Source: Halpernia humi
GTDB taxonomy: Bacteria > Bacteroidota > Bacteroidia > Flavobacteriales > Weeksellaceae
Assembly: GCF_900108025.1 (NCBI RefSeq)
Contig: NZ_FNUS01000004.1
Span: 222,417-286,416, forward strand
DNA length: 64,000 nucleotides
Reading direction: 5' to 3'
Of the stretch, positions 1 through 8,439 are shown piece after piece. The notes below the pieces were generated by a model. It had not been told where the DNA came from, ran no database searches, and worked only from the letters and a program-made list of their open reading frames with translations. Position 1 is the first letter of the stretch; each line of letters opens with the position of its first letter. Made by a program: the position numbers and the translations under genes.

Positions 1-223
1 TTGGATCTTGGCTCCATTCTGGCGTTGTGCAACCACAAGAAGGTTGTACTTTAGAAATAATTAAAGGCTTGTCGCCTGTATTTGTAACTGTAAAAAAGGT
101 ATGCCCATCAGAACCTTTTGCAATAGTTCCATAATCGTGAGTCGTTTCATTAAAAGAAATCGTCTGTGCAGAAGTAACTGCAAATGTTGCTGTTAAGAAC
201 AAACCTGCTAAAATATTTTTCAT
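1..223 (-). CDS. DUF1573 domain protein, N-terminal part only
   Basis: The gene runs off the left edge of the window, so only the first 74 residues are visible. They start MKNILAGLFLTATFAVTSAQ, a signal peptide, followed by a DUF1573-like segment (HDYGTIAKGSDGHTFFTVTN, then KPLIISKVQPSCGCT). The PSCGCT stretch is typical of this family of secreted or periplasmic Ig-like proteins, which is common in Bacteroidota and has no established biochemical role. A promoter-like pair lies upstream at 255-283. The ATG at 223 is the only sensible start because it begins the signal peptide. Confidence 0.85.
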   Translation of the reverse strand, partial: MKNILAGLFLTATFAVTSAQTISFNETTHDYGTIAKGSDGHTFFTVTNTGDKPLIISKVQPSCGCTTPEWSQDP

Positions 224-254
224 TTTTCTAAAATTATTTTTAATTAATAATAGG

Positions 255-283
255 CAAAGTTAAATAATAATTAATAAATACAA
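255..283 (-). promoter_or_regulatory. Bacteroidota-type promoter of the DUF1573 gene
   Basis: Read on the minus strand, a TTG is followed after 18 bases by TAACTTTG, matching the Bacteroidota sigma-70 pattern TTG / TAnnTTTG. It sits about 30 bases before the ATG at 223. This is pattern matching only. Confidence 0.5.
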
Positions 284-339
284 GAAATGTTTTTTGATTA
301 TCTTATTTTTGCAAACATTACGTTTTAGAATTAAGAACT

Positions 340-2958
340 ATGCAAATTTCAGAGAAATACAATCCGACCGAAACCGAAAACAAATGGTACAAATACTGGC
401 TAGAAAATAATTATTTTCACTCCACGCCAGACGAAAGACCACCTTATACCATCGTTATTCCTCCACCAAACGTTACCGGAATTCTTCACATGGGGCACAT
501 GCTGAATAATACCATTCAAGATGTTTTGGTTAGACGCGCCAGAATGCAAGGTTATAATGCCTGTTGGGTTCCGGGGACGGATCATGCTTCTATTGCTACT
601 GAAGCAAAAGTAGTGGCAAAATTAGAATCTGAAGGCATAAAAAAAGATAATTTAACACGGGAAGAATTTCTAAAACACGCCTGGAAATGGACCGACGAAT
701 ATGGCGGAACAATTTTAGAACAATTAAAAAAACTCGGTTGCTCTTGCGATTGGGAGCGCACAAAATTCACATTAGAAGAAAATCTTTCTAAACAAGTCGT
801 AAAATCTTTTGTTGATTTATTTAATAAAGGTTTAATTTATCGCGGATACAGAATGGTAAATTGGGATCCGAAAGCCAAAACCAATATTTCTGATGAAGAA
901 GTAATTTTTAAAGAACAAAACGGCAAATTATATTATTTAAAATACAGAGTTGAAAATTCTGACGAGTTTTTAACCGTCGCCACTACCCGACCAGAAACCA
1001 TTTTTGGCGATACCGCTGTTTGCGTGAATCCAAATGATGAAAAATATTTTCATTTAAAAGGAAAAAACGTCATCGTTCCCTTAGTAAATCGTGTGGTTCC
1101 TGTGATAGAAGATGATTATGTGGATATTGAATTTGGAACTGGCGCTTTAAAAATTACACCAGCGCACGATATTAACGATTATGAAATCGGTAAAAAACAC
1201 AATTTAGAAATCATAGATTCTTTGGATGATGATGGAAATTTGAATTCATTCGCACCAAAATATGCGGGAGAAAACAGATTTATTGTCAGAAAAAAAATCG
1301 CAAAAGAACTGGAGGAAAATGATCTTCTTTTAAAAGCCGAAGATTACGTAAATAAAGTGGGAACTTCCGAAAGAACAGGCGAAATCATCGAACCAAAATT
1401 GTCGGTGCAATGGTTTCTGAAAATGGACGACATTGCAAAACCTGCGTTGGATGTTGTGATGAACGACGAGATAAAATTCTTCCCAGAAAAATTCAAAAAC
1501 ACCTACAAACATTGGCTAGAGAACATTCGCGATTGGAATATTTCGCGGCAACTTTGGTGGGGACAGCAAATTCCTGCGTATTATTTCGGTGAGGGCGAAA
1601 ACGATTTCGTAGTGGCGGAAAATATTGACGAAGCCTTAATTTTAGCAAAAGAAAAAACCGACAACCGACAACTGACAACCGACAACCTAAAACAGGAACA
1701 AGACGCGCTTGATACTTGGTTTTCTTCGTGGCTTTGGCCAATTTCAGTTTTTGATGGTTTAAATAATCCCGAAAACGAAGAAATAAATTATTATTATCCC
1801 ACAACAGATTTAGTAACCGCGCCTGATATTATCTTTTTTTGGGTGGCAAGAATGATCATGGCAGGTTTAGAATTTAAACAAGAAATTCCATTTAAAAATG
1901 TTTATTTCACTGGAATTGTGCGCGATAAGCAGCGTAGAAAAATGTCAAAATCATTGGGAAATTCACCTGATCCCATAAAACTGATTGAAAATTATGGCGC
2001 AGATGGCGTTCGTGTAGGAATTTTATTGAGTTCAGCGGCGGGAAATGATTTGCTTTTTGATGAAGATTTAATGCTTCAAGGACGAAATTTTGCCACCAAA
2101 ATTTGGAATGCTTTCCGATTGGTTCAAAATTGGGAAAAATCTGAAGAAATTAAACCAAATTCAGCAGATTCACAGGCGATTGATTGGTTTGAAAATCAAA
2201 TTAATAAAACGCTTATTGAAGTTGCAGATCAATTTGAAAAATTCAGGATTTCTGATGCTTTGCATTTAATTCATAAGTTAATTTGGGACGATTTTTGCTC
2301 TTGGTATTTAGAAATTATCAAACCCAATTACGGCGATCCAATTTCTAGGGAAGTTTATCAAAAAACCATCTATTTCTTCGAAGAGTTAATGAAATTGGTG
2401 CATCCATTTATGCCATTTTTGTCTGAAGAACTTTGGCAGCAAATGGGAAATAGAAATATTGATGAAGCCTTAGTTATTTCACAGCAGAAAAAAGCAGAAA
2501 ATTTTAACGAAGAATTGGTGAAAAACTTTGATTTCACGAAAGAAATAATTTCGGGGATTAGAAATTACCGCCAATCTAAAGGCATTTCGCCTCGCGAAAC
2601 AGTAGAAATTTTTACCAATGCAGATGCTTTCAAAAATGAAGATATTATTAAAAAATTAGGAAATTTTGATGCTGTTTATTTTAAGCAAAAAACAGAAAAA
2701 CCATCTTTTACCTTTTTAGTTGGAAGTACAGAAATCTCAATTCCTTTAAGTGAAAACCTTGATTTAGAAGAAGAAAAAAAGAAAACTGAAGAAGAACTAA
2801 AATATTTACAAGGTTTTTTAATTTCAGTGGAAAAGAAATTATCCAACGAAAAATTTGTTGCAGGTGCGCCAAAACAAGTTTTAGAAAACGAACAAAATAA
2901 GAAGAAAGACACGTTGGATAAAATCAAATTATTAGAGGAAAAACTGAAAACGCTTTAG
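340..2958 (+). CDS. valS: Valyl-tRNA synthetase
   Basis: Charges tRNA-Val with valine in the cytoplasm. The protein is 872 residues, normal for bacterial ValRS. It has the class I signature HMGH after PPNVTG (about residues 42-52), the editing domain with TTRPETIFGDTAV, the DTWFSSWLWP segment and the KMSKS loop (KMSKSLGNSPDP), and ends in the charged coiled-coil arm typical of ValRS. A TATTTTTG box lies at 304-311. An oddity is a stretch TDNRQLTTDN near residue 445, just before DTWFSS, encoded by a heptanucleotide repeat that also occurs in murB; it looks like an insertion tolerated in a surface loop. Confidence 0.97.
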   Translation: MQISEKYNPTETENKWYKYWLENNYFHSTPDERPPYTIVIPPPNVTGILHMGHMLNNTIQDVLVRRARMQGYNACWVPGTDHASIATEAKVVAKLESEGIKKDNLTREEFLKHAWKWTDEYGGTILEQLKKLGCSCDWERTKFTLEENLSKQVVKSFVDLFNKGLIYRGYRMVNWDPKAKTNISDEEVIFKEQNGKLYYLKYRVENSDEFLTVATTRPETIFGDTAVCVNPNDEKYFHLKGKNVIVPLVNRVVPVIEDDYVDIEFGTGALKITPAHDINDYEIGKKHNLEIIDSLDDDGNLNSFAPKYAGENRFIVRKKIAKELEENDLLLKAEDYVNKVGTSERTGEIIEPKLSVQWFLKMDDIAKPALDVVMNDEIKFFPEKFKNTYKHWLENIRDWNISRQLWWGQQIPAYYFGEGENDFVVAENIDEALILAKEKTDNRQLTTDNLKQEQDALDTWFSSWLWPISVFDGLNNPENEEINYYYPTTDLVTAPDIIFFWVARMIMAGLEFKQEIPFKNVYFTGIVRDKQRRKMSKSLGNSPDPIKLIENYGADGVRVGILLSSAAGNDLLFDEDLMLQGRNFATKIWNAFRLVQNWEKSEEIKPNSADSQAIDWFENQINKTLIEVADQFEKFRISDALHLIHKLIWDDFCSWYLEIIKPNYGDPISREVYQKTIYFFEELMKLVHPFMPFLSEELWQQMGNRNIDEALVISQQKKAENFNEELVKNFDFTKEIISGIRNYRQSKGISPRETVEIFTNADAFKNEDIIKKLGNFDAVYFKQKTEKPSFTFLVGSTEISIPLSENLDLEEEKKKTEEELKYLQGFLISVEKKLSNEKFVAGAPKQVLENEQNKKKDTLDKIKLLEEKLKTL
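1658..1687 (+). repeat. In-frame CCGACAA heptanucleotide repeat inside valS
   Basis: Four tandem 7-base units (CCGACAA, CCGACAA, CTGACAA, CCGACAA) plus CC lie within the valS reading frame. The same unit, three copies, is inside murB at 50111-50133. A change of one unit would shift the frame, whereas three units (21 bases) would keep it. Confidence 0.8.
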
Positions 2959-3173
2959 GGTTTTTAACAAATAAGTCACATGAGAAGAAGTAAATATTGG
3001 TATTTAATTAGATCACTTTAGTTTTTTTACTTCCTCAAAATGACTTTAACTTTAAAATAAAATCGGGTATTTGTAATATTAAATACAATTTTTAAACTCG
3101 GAGGCACAGAGATTATTTTTGCTTCATATCCAAAAAGGACAAAGCCGTAATTATTGAAAATATAACAGAAAAA

Positions 3174-3809
3174 ATGAAGCATTTAGAAAATTTAGCAAAA
3201 TTATTCAGTAAAAATTTAGCAGATAATATCTTAATAGATACTTATGAAGCAGGAGAATTGCACATTAGTTCTGGAGAAATAATTGCGTGCGATCCGCTAA
3301 TCACCAATGATAAAGCACCATTTCTAACCCAGTTTCCAAAAGGCGATTTTCCAATTTTAATTCATAAAGAAAAAGAAAGTAACTGCGTGGCTTACGTTGA
3401 AATTACCTTTTCAGATAAAGCGATAAAAAACTGGGAATTAGCGCTTTGTGAAAATCAAAACATTAAAGAATTAGCAGACGGCGAAATCTTTGGATATCCC
3501 GTAAAAAGCGGAATGGGCTGTTTTATGGACGTAAAAACGCAGGAGAGTTTAAACCATTTAGAAACCCGACTTTACCACAGAAAAGGTGCAGATTTTATGG
3601 GCATTTATGAAGAATTTTTTCATCCATTTTTTATCGATTTAAGCGGTGCTACCAACCAATTCTCTATTATAAAACCTGATGAAGATGAAGCAGAAAATAT
3701 GATTGCTTTTGAAACGGGCTATGGTGAAGGATTTTATGGAACTTATATCGCATTCGACTTGCAAAATAAACCCGTAAAAATTATTTCAGAATTTATAGAA
3801 ATGGCTTAA
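3174..3809 (+). CDS. DUF4241 domain protein
   Basis: This 211-residue protein has no signal peptide or membrane segment. The central GEIFGYPVKSGMGCFMD motif (glycine-rich, with Tyr-Pro-Val) and the late GYGEGFYGTYIAFD segment are characteristic of DUF4241, a family of unknown biochemical role. It is followed after 30 bases by a sugar-kinase-like gene on the same strand, so the two may be co-transcribed. The 215-base gap upstream to valS shows no feature I can name. Confidence 0.8.
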   Translation: MKHLENLAKLFSKNLADNILIDTYEAGELHISSGEIIACDPLITNDKAPFLTQFPKGDFPILIHKEKESNCVAYVEITFSDKAIKNWELALCENQNIKELADGEIFGYPVKSGMGCFMDVKTQESLNHLETRLYHRKGADFMGIYEEFFHPFFIDLSGATNQFSIIKPDEDEAENMIAFETGYGEGFYGTYIAFDLQNKPVKIISEFIEMA

Positions 3810-3839
3810 TTTTAGCAAAAAGAATTTTTATTTTTTAAT

Positions 3840-4748
3840 ATGAATATTCAAAACATGAAATTTAACGCAGATTATTCGCCAAAAATTGTGGTAGTAGGCA
3901 GTTGTTCAATCGATTTGGTTCTTAATACTTCCCGAATGCCACAAGCAAACCAAACAATTCTAGCAGACCGATCGCAAAGTTTTTTCGGTGGAAAGGGCGC
4001 CAACCAAGCCGTTGCAACTTCTAGATTGGGCGCAAGCGTTTATTTTATTGGTGCAATTGGCGCAGATCCCCACGGACAACAAATTTGCCGAAATTTTCGT
4101 GAAGAAAATATTAATTATGGATTTCTAGTTGAAAAACCTGCAAGTTCCACAGGCACAGCATTTGTCATCGCTTCTGAAGGAAAAAACGCAATCACTGTAG
4201 TTCCAGCAGCAAATAATTTGCTATCTCCAAAAGATATTGATGCCGCTGAAAAAGTAATTTCGGAAGCAGATTTGGTTCTTACGCAATTAGAAATTCCCTT
4301 GGAAACTATTGAATATTTGTATAAAAAATGCGAAAAATTAAAAGTAAAAATTGCCATTTACGCCGCGCCAGGACAAAAACTTCCACAAAATATAATTGAT
4401 CAATCGGAATTTATTATTGCAAAAACCTGCGATTTAGGCGCTATTTTCGGCCCAGAAAGTAGAGAGCAAATTATGAAAAGCCTGCCCAACAAATTATTTG
4501 TGCGAGACGATACCAATTCTACCATCTATTTTAATGGGTCAGAAATGAGTTATTATAGAAATGATCCAGCGCAAACAGCCCACAAAATGGGAATGGGTGA
4601 TGCTTTCACAAGTGGATTTGCCATTGCATATTGCCATAAAAATCAGATTAAAGATTGTGTGAAATTTGGAAATGATGTTTCTCTTAAAGTCGCAGAAAAT
4701 AGAGGCTCACAAAGTGGATTGCCATTCTTAAAAAATGTTTTGGTTTAG
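3840..4748 (+). CDS. PfkB-family carbohydrate kinase, ribokinase-like
   Basis: The N-terminal half is a good ribokinase match: GSCSIDLVLNTSRMPQANQT, then the sugar-binding FFGGKGANQAVATSRLG and FIGAIGADPHG. The C-terminal signature of the family, normally DTTGAGD, is degraded to QTAHKMGMGDAFTSGF: the catalytic Asp and the following Ala-Phe remain, but the DTTG part of the anion hole is gone. The protein is 302 residues, the usual length. It probably phosphorylates a sugar or nucleoside, but the altered motif makes the substrate and even full activity uncertain. An alternative ATG lies five codons in. Confidence 0.75.
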   Translation: MNIQNMKFNADYSPKIVVVGSCSIDLVLNTSRMPQANQTILADRSQSFFGGKGANQAVATSRLGASVYFIGAIGADPHGQQICRNFREENINYGFLVEKPASSTGTAFVIASEGKNAITVVPAANNLLSPKDIDAAEKVISEADLVLTQLEIPLETIEYLYKKCEKLKVKIAIYAAPGQKLPQNIIDQSEFIIAKTCDLGAIFGPESREQIMKSLPNKLFVRDDTNSTIYFNGSEMSYYRNDPAQTAHKMGMGDAFTSGFAIAYCHKNQIKDCVKFGNDVSLKVAENRGSQSGLPFLKNVLV

Positions 4749-4896
4749 TCTTTAACTACAAAGCACAAAAAGATTTTTACTTTTTATCACGAAGAGCACA
4801 AAAATAAATATAGAAAATTGTAAATTTTTATTTACTTCCGAAATCGATTTAATTTTAATGGAATATTCAAATTTTTTCATAAATGTTATACTTTAA

Positions 4897-5748
4897 ATGA
4901 AAGAATTAAAATTAAAAAACAATTTGAGCCAACCGATTGTCGCAACTCTTTTTGAACCCAAAATTTCAAACGGAAAACTCATTTTAATTAATTCTGCAAC
5001 AGGCGTAAAACAACAAATCTATTTTAAAATTGCTCAGTTTTTTTCAAAAAAAGGTTTTACGGTTTTCACTTACGATTATTCTGGAATCGGCCTTTCTAAA
5101 CCAAAAAATCTGAAAAACCACAATAGTTCTATGCGAACTTGGGGCAAGGAAGATTTTACCACCTTGACGGATTTTATAAAAAACAACTATCCAGATTTTG
5201 AAAAATATTTAATCGGACACTCTGTTGGCGCGTTGATTTTGGGTATGAATGAAGATTCTAAATTGTTTAAAAGTTTTGTTTTTATCAGTACACAAAAAGC
5301 CTTTGTGGGCCATTTAAAATTAAAAATCAAAATTTTAGGCTATCTCGGCTTTGGCATTATACAACCACTTTCAACAAAACTTTTCGGATATTTTCCAGCT
5401 CATAGATTTGGTTTGGGTGAAAGTTTACCAAAAAATGTAGCGAAAGATTGGCGTACACTTATTTTAAATAAAAAATCGACCAATGCACTTTTAGAAAAAA
5501 TGGGTTTTAATTTTTCGAGTGATTTACACCAAAAAGTTTTGGTTTTGCGCGCCGAAGATGATGCTTGGCTTACTGAAAAAGGAGTGAAAAGTTTACTTAA
5601 TGAAACCTTTCCAAATCTGAAACCTACTTATAAAATCTTAAAAACTTCAGATTCGCCGAAAGTTGAGGTTGGGCATATTAATTTTTTTCGTTCTTATAAT
5701 GAACCGTTGTGGACGGTGATTTCTGACGAATTTTCTCGCGCGGATTGA
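4897..5748 (+). CDS. Alpha/beta hydrolase
   Basis: A 283-residue cytoplasmic alpha/beta-hydrolase. Visible are the oxyanion strand region FTYDYSGIGLSKP (about residues 60-72), the nucleophile elbow GHSVG with the Ser near residue 109, a late acid (LRAEDDAWL) and a C-terminal His in the GHINFF segment. It resembles the predicted-hydrolase group related to serine aminopeptidase S33. The substrate is unknown. It stands alone: 148 bases separate it from the kinase gene upstream, and a repeat-rich region follows. Confidence 0.8.
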   Translation: MKELKLKNNLSQPIVATLFEPKISNGKLILINSATGVKQQIYFKIAQFFSKKGFTVFTYDYSGIGLSKPKNLKNHNSSMRTWGKEDFTTLTDFIKNNYPDFEKYLIGHSVGALILGMNEDSKLFKSFVFISTQKAFVGHLKLKIKILGYLGFGIIQPLSTKLFGYFPAHRFGLGESLPKNVAKDWRTLILNKKSTNALLEKMGFNFSSDLHQKVLVLRAEDDAWLTEKGVKSLLNETFPNLKPTYKILKTSDSPKVEVGHINFFRSYNEPLWTVISDEFSRAD

Positions 5749-5902
5749 GCATTTTTTTTGACATTTCTGAAAAACTTACGCTCACAGATTTTGCTGATTT
5801 GGCAGATTTTAATGCTTTTGAAATTTAATATTCTTTAGAATTTATCGCGTGGATTTCACGGAATTGCAAAGATTCCTTTTATAAAAATTAACTTATTTAA
5901 CA

Positions 5903-6115
5903 TGTTGTGCATATAGAAAAATATTAAACGCAAAGGCACAAATAAATCATTTTCAAAGTTTTACGTTTATAAGACGCAAAGTTTTAACTTCGTTAAAAGA
6001 TGAAAATCTTTGATTTTCTTACGCCTTTGAACTATTTTCATAATAACTAAGTTCTTGTGCCTTTGCGTTTAACTTGATTTACGGTTAATTATGCAGCTTG
6101 ACTAAATGCACAACA
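5903..6115. repeat. Candidate miniature inverted-repeat element
   Basis: The 383-base gap between 5749 and 6131 holds nested inverted repeats. The outer arms are TGTTGTGCAT (5903-5912) and ATGCACAACA (6106-6115). The inner arms are TTAAACGCAAAGGCACAA (5924-5941) and its perfect reverse complement at 6055-6072. No open reading frame lies between them. The organisation fits a non-autonomous element or a large cruciform. No target-site duplication was identified. Confidence 0.5.
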
Positions 6116-6131
6116 GGTTTATTTAATCAAT

Positions 6132-6704
6132 TTAAAATTGAGAGTTGGTCTTGGTGATATGCGCTAATAAATCAGGAAAAAAAAGATTAAATTTTTCTTG
6201 TAAAAATGCTTTGTTTTTGAGAAAAACTTCGAAAATTGGAATATCTTTTTCTAAATATTTTGCTTTGTTTAAAACATTTTGGAAACTGTATTTTATACCC
6301 CATTCAAATCTATAATTGTAGAGCCAATTATCTTTTTGCATACCATTTAAACGGCTTTCAAAACTTTCAGGAAAAAAAAATTGGTGTTTCCGCAAAGCTA
6401 AATATACTTTATCTGTATGGCTTTTCAACTCCTTTTCTGCTAAATGATTGGCCAAAAAATAATCAAAACTTACATCTATAAAAGCACCTGAATAAAGCCG
6501 AACTAACGGTTGATAAATCTGTTTGGCTTCTGAAATTATGGGGTGAGAATCTGTGAAAGTATCTATTTCGCGATGTAAAATTATGCCTTGCTGGATTTGT
6601 TTTGGTAAATTTCCCCGCGCATTATTTTTCACATAATCTTCTAAAAATTGCCCTACAATTTGCTGGTCTGAAAATGAGAGGTAAGAATGCGCCAAATAAT
6701 TCAT
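6132..6704 (-). CDS. acpH: Acyl carrier protein phosphodiesterase
   Basis: A 190-residue protein of the DUF479/AcpH family. It starts MNYLAHSYLS, then shows a DYVK segment and HREIDTFTDSH, the conserved His and Asp residues typical of this HD-like phosphodiesterase family. The family removes the phosphopantetheine arm from acyl carrier protein. A later SFDYFLANHL segment also matches the family. It is transcribed alone, with a terminator of the upstream YceI gene just before its start. Confidence 0.85.
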   Translation of the reverse strand: MNYLAHSYLSFSDQQIVGQFLEDYVKNNARGNLPKQIQQGIILHREIDTFTDSHPIISEAKQIYQPLVRLYSGAFIDVSFDYFLANHLAEKELKSHTDKVYLALRKHQFFFPESFESRLNGMQKDNWLYNYRFEWGIKYSFQNVLNKAKYLEKDIPIFEVFLKNKAFLQEKFNLFFPDLLAHITKTNSQF

Positions 6705-6723
6705 GGGAGTAAATGTAACTAAA

Positions 6724-6766
6724 AATAAAAAAATTCTATGATTTAAAGGAAAATCATAGAATTTTT
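6724..6766 (-). terminator. Terminator of the YceI gene
   Basis: A perfect 15-base stem (AAAATTCTATGATTT pairing with its complement at 6751-6765) is followed on the minus strand by a T-rich run. The same stem sequence recurs in the terminator at 8368-8411, behind a TonB receptor gene. Confidence 0.8.
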
Positions 6767-6783
6767 TTTTTTAAAAGGTATTT

Positions 6784-7296
6784 TTAAGCTTGTTTCACAA
6801 ACTGAAATTCGCCAGAAATTTTCACCTCATCGCTTACCAAAACACCGCCAGTTTCCAAGGCAGAATTCCAGTTTAAGCCAAAATCTTTTCTATTAATTTT
6901 TCCCTCCACCGAAAAACCGGCTTTGGTATTTCCCCACGGATCTATATTGATTCCGCCAAAATCTACGACCAATTTTACGGGTTTTGTAACACCGTTCATG
7001 GTTAAATTACCCGTGATTTCGTCATTCAAAGCATCACTTTCAAAAGTAATCGTCGGGTTTGCTTCTGTGTTAAAAAAATCAGCGCTTTTCAAGTGCTTGT
7101 CTCTGTCTGTATTGTTTGTGAAAATTGAATCTGTTTGGATTGTAGCGGTGGTTTTCGCATTTTTAAAAGATTCGTCTTCTGCTTGGATTTCTGCATCAAA
7201 TGTTTGAAAGTTACCCTTTAAATTTGAAATCATCATGTGTTTTACTTTAAAAGTAAGTTCACTGTGCGCTGGGTCTAATTTCCATGTTGTAGCCAT
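6784..7296 (-). CDS. YceI family protein
   Basis: A 170-residue YceI-like lipocalin-type barrel. It opens with TTWKLDPAHSELTFKVKHM, the hallmark of the family, and continues with DRDKHLKSADFF and GNLTMNGVTKPV. The family binds isoprenoid-like lipids in an extended barrel. Unlike many YceI proteins it has no signal peptide, so it probably acts in the cytoplasm. It has its own terminator at 6724-6766. Confidence 0.92.
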   Translation of the reverse strand: MATTWKLDPAHSELTFKVKHMMISNLKGNFQTFDAEIQAEDESFKNAKTTATIQTDSIFTNNTDRDKHLKSADFFNTEANPTITFESDALNDEITGNLTMNGVTKPVKLVVDFGGINIDPWGNTKAGFSVEGKINRKDFGLNWNSALETGGVLVSDEVKISGEFQFVKQA

Positions 7297-7407
7297 AATA
7301 TTATCTATTTTATGATTAATTATGGTGCAAATTTATGGGAATATCAGTTTAAGAAATCTTGATGTAAGTTAAGAAATAGATTCTTCGGCTAAAAATTTCG
7401 TTAAACA

Positions 7408-7443
7408 AAAAAAAGAGAAAATAAAATATATTTTCTCTTTTAA
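7408..7443 (-). terminator. Terminator of the T9SS-sorted protein gene
   Basis: On the minus strand, the stem AAAAGAGAAAATA pairs with TATTTTCTCTTTT around a short loop, followed by a T-run. It lies just after the stop codon at 7462. Confidence 0.8.
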
Positions 7444-7461
7444 AAACTCTATAAAATGGTT

Positions 7462-8193
7462 TTATTTAATGAATTTTACAGATTGTTTGTTACCGTTTGC
7501 ATCTTCTACAACACAGAAATAAGTACCTTTTTGGGAAATATTTAAACTCATTTTTTCGTTTGCACTTAATTTTTTCTTGCTTTTAGAATTTAACAATTTT
7601 CCAGAAACATCATATACCTTAATGTCATAAACACCAGATTTTTTGAGGTATAAATTTCCATCAATAATTTCTGCTATTTTCGGAGCAAGATTTACTTCTT
7701 TACTTGCTAAAATAACTTTTGCGGGTGTAAATGCGAAATTTTGATCAGCAGTTTGCCAAGTTGAAGCACTACCCGGATCGGGCGCACATTCATAGGTTTG
7801 CCCTTTTCTAATAATAAAATACCCATTAGAAACTTCGGTTCCGTCTGGTAGAATGCCTCCTGCACCATCAAAATTATGGGTTTTAAAATTTATGCTTGCT
7901 TCGTATTTATTGGTTGATGCGTTATAATACATTTTAATTAAATTACTTGGGTCGCAATTATTCCATTGGTCGTGGTATTCCCAAACGGTGGTGCTGTTAT
8001 TGGTATCTATTCCTAGATAAAGATAAAGTGGGTTTTCACTTTGCGGGTCTAATTCTGACCAGCCTGTTACTGGATCTGGGCCGTAAGTGATTGTTACAAC
8101 ATCATTGATGGTTCTTGGATAGGGCGTTACTTCAATTTGTGAGAAAAGCATCAAGCCATAAACTGAAAGTAAAACTGATAATAATTTTTTCAT
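7462..8193 (-). CDS. Secreted protein with T9SS type A sorting domain
   Basis: 243 residues. A signal peptide (MKKLLSVLLSVYGLMLFSQ) is followed by a beta-rich domain containing LYLYLGIDTNNSTTVWEYHD. The last 80 or so residues are a type IX secretion sorting domain (LKKSGVYDIKVYDVSGKLLNS and a final GNKQSVKFIK). The protein is therefore exported across the outer membrane and probably attached to the surface or released. The first domain resembles the N-terminal domain of the 931-residue protein at 61119 (YMYIALETDNVLSTWEYPYG), suggesting a shared surface module. The ligand is unknown. Confidence 0.85.
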   Translation of the reverse strand: MKKLLSVLLSVYGLMLFSQIEVTPYPRTINDVVTITYGPDPVTGWSELDPQSENPLYLYLGIDTNNSTTVWEYHDQWNNCDPSNLIKMYYNASTNKYEASINFKTHNFDGAGGILPDGTEVSNGYFIIRKGQTYECAPDPGSASTWQTADQNFAFTPAKVILASKEVNLAPKIAEIIDGNLYLKKSGVYDIKVYDVSGKLLNSKSKKKLSANEKMSLNISQKGTYFCVVEDANGNKQSVKFIK

Positions 8194-8367
8194 TTTTTTT
8201 CGTTTAAATGTTTTTCAAATTTAAAAATTTATTTTAGATATAATAATTTATTTTTTATAAAAATATATGCAAGTTTTTTTATAAAAATTTAGTTATTAAC
8301 AATTTACCAGTTAAAATCATTTAATATCAAAATCCAGGCAAAGTCATTGATTCTAAAAACACGCAGA

Positions 8368-8411
8368 TAAAAAAAATTCTATGATTTATTGAAAAATCAT
8401 AGAATTTTTAA
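8368..8411 (-). terminator. Terminator of the TonB receptor gene
   Basis: A 16-base stem (AAAAATTCTATGATTT and complement, 8372-8387 and 8394-8409) is followed on the minus strand by a T-run. The stem is the same as the one at 6730-6765. Confidence 0.8.
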
Positions 8412-8439
8412 AATGGTTTTAATTTGAAATTATTAAGTT

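Noticed and set aside
292..311. Full promoter for valS
   Set aside because: A TATTTTTG box is present, but the only upstream TTG is seven bases away, too close for a -33 element.
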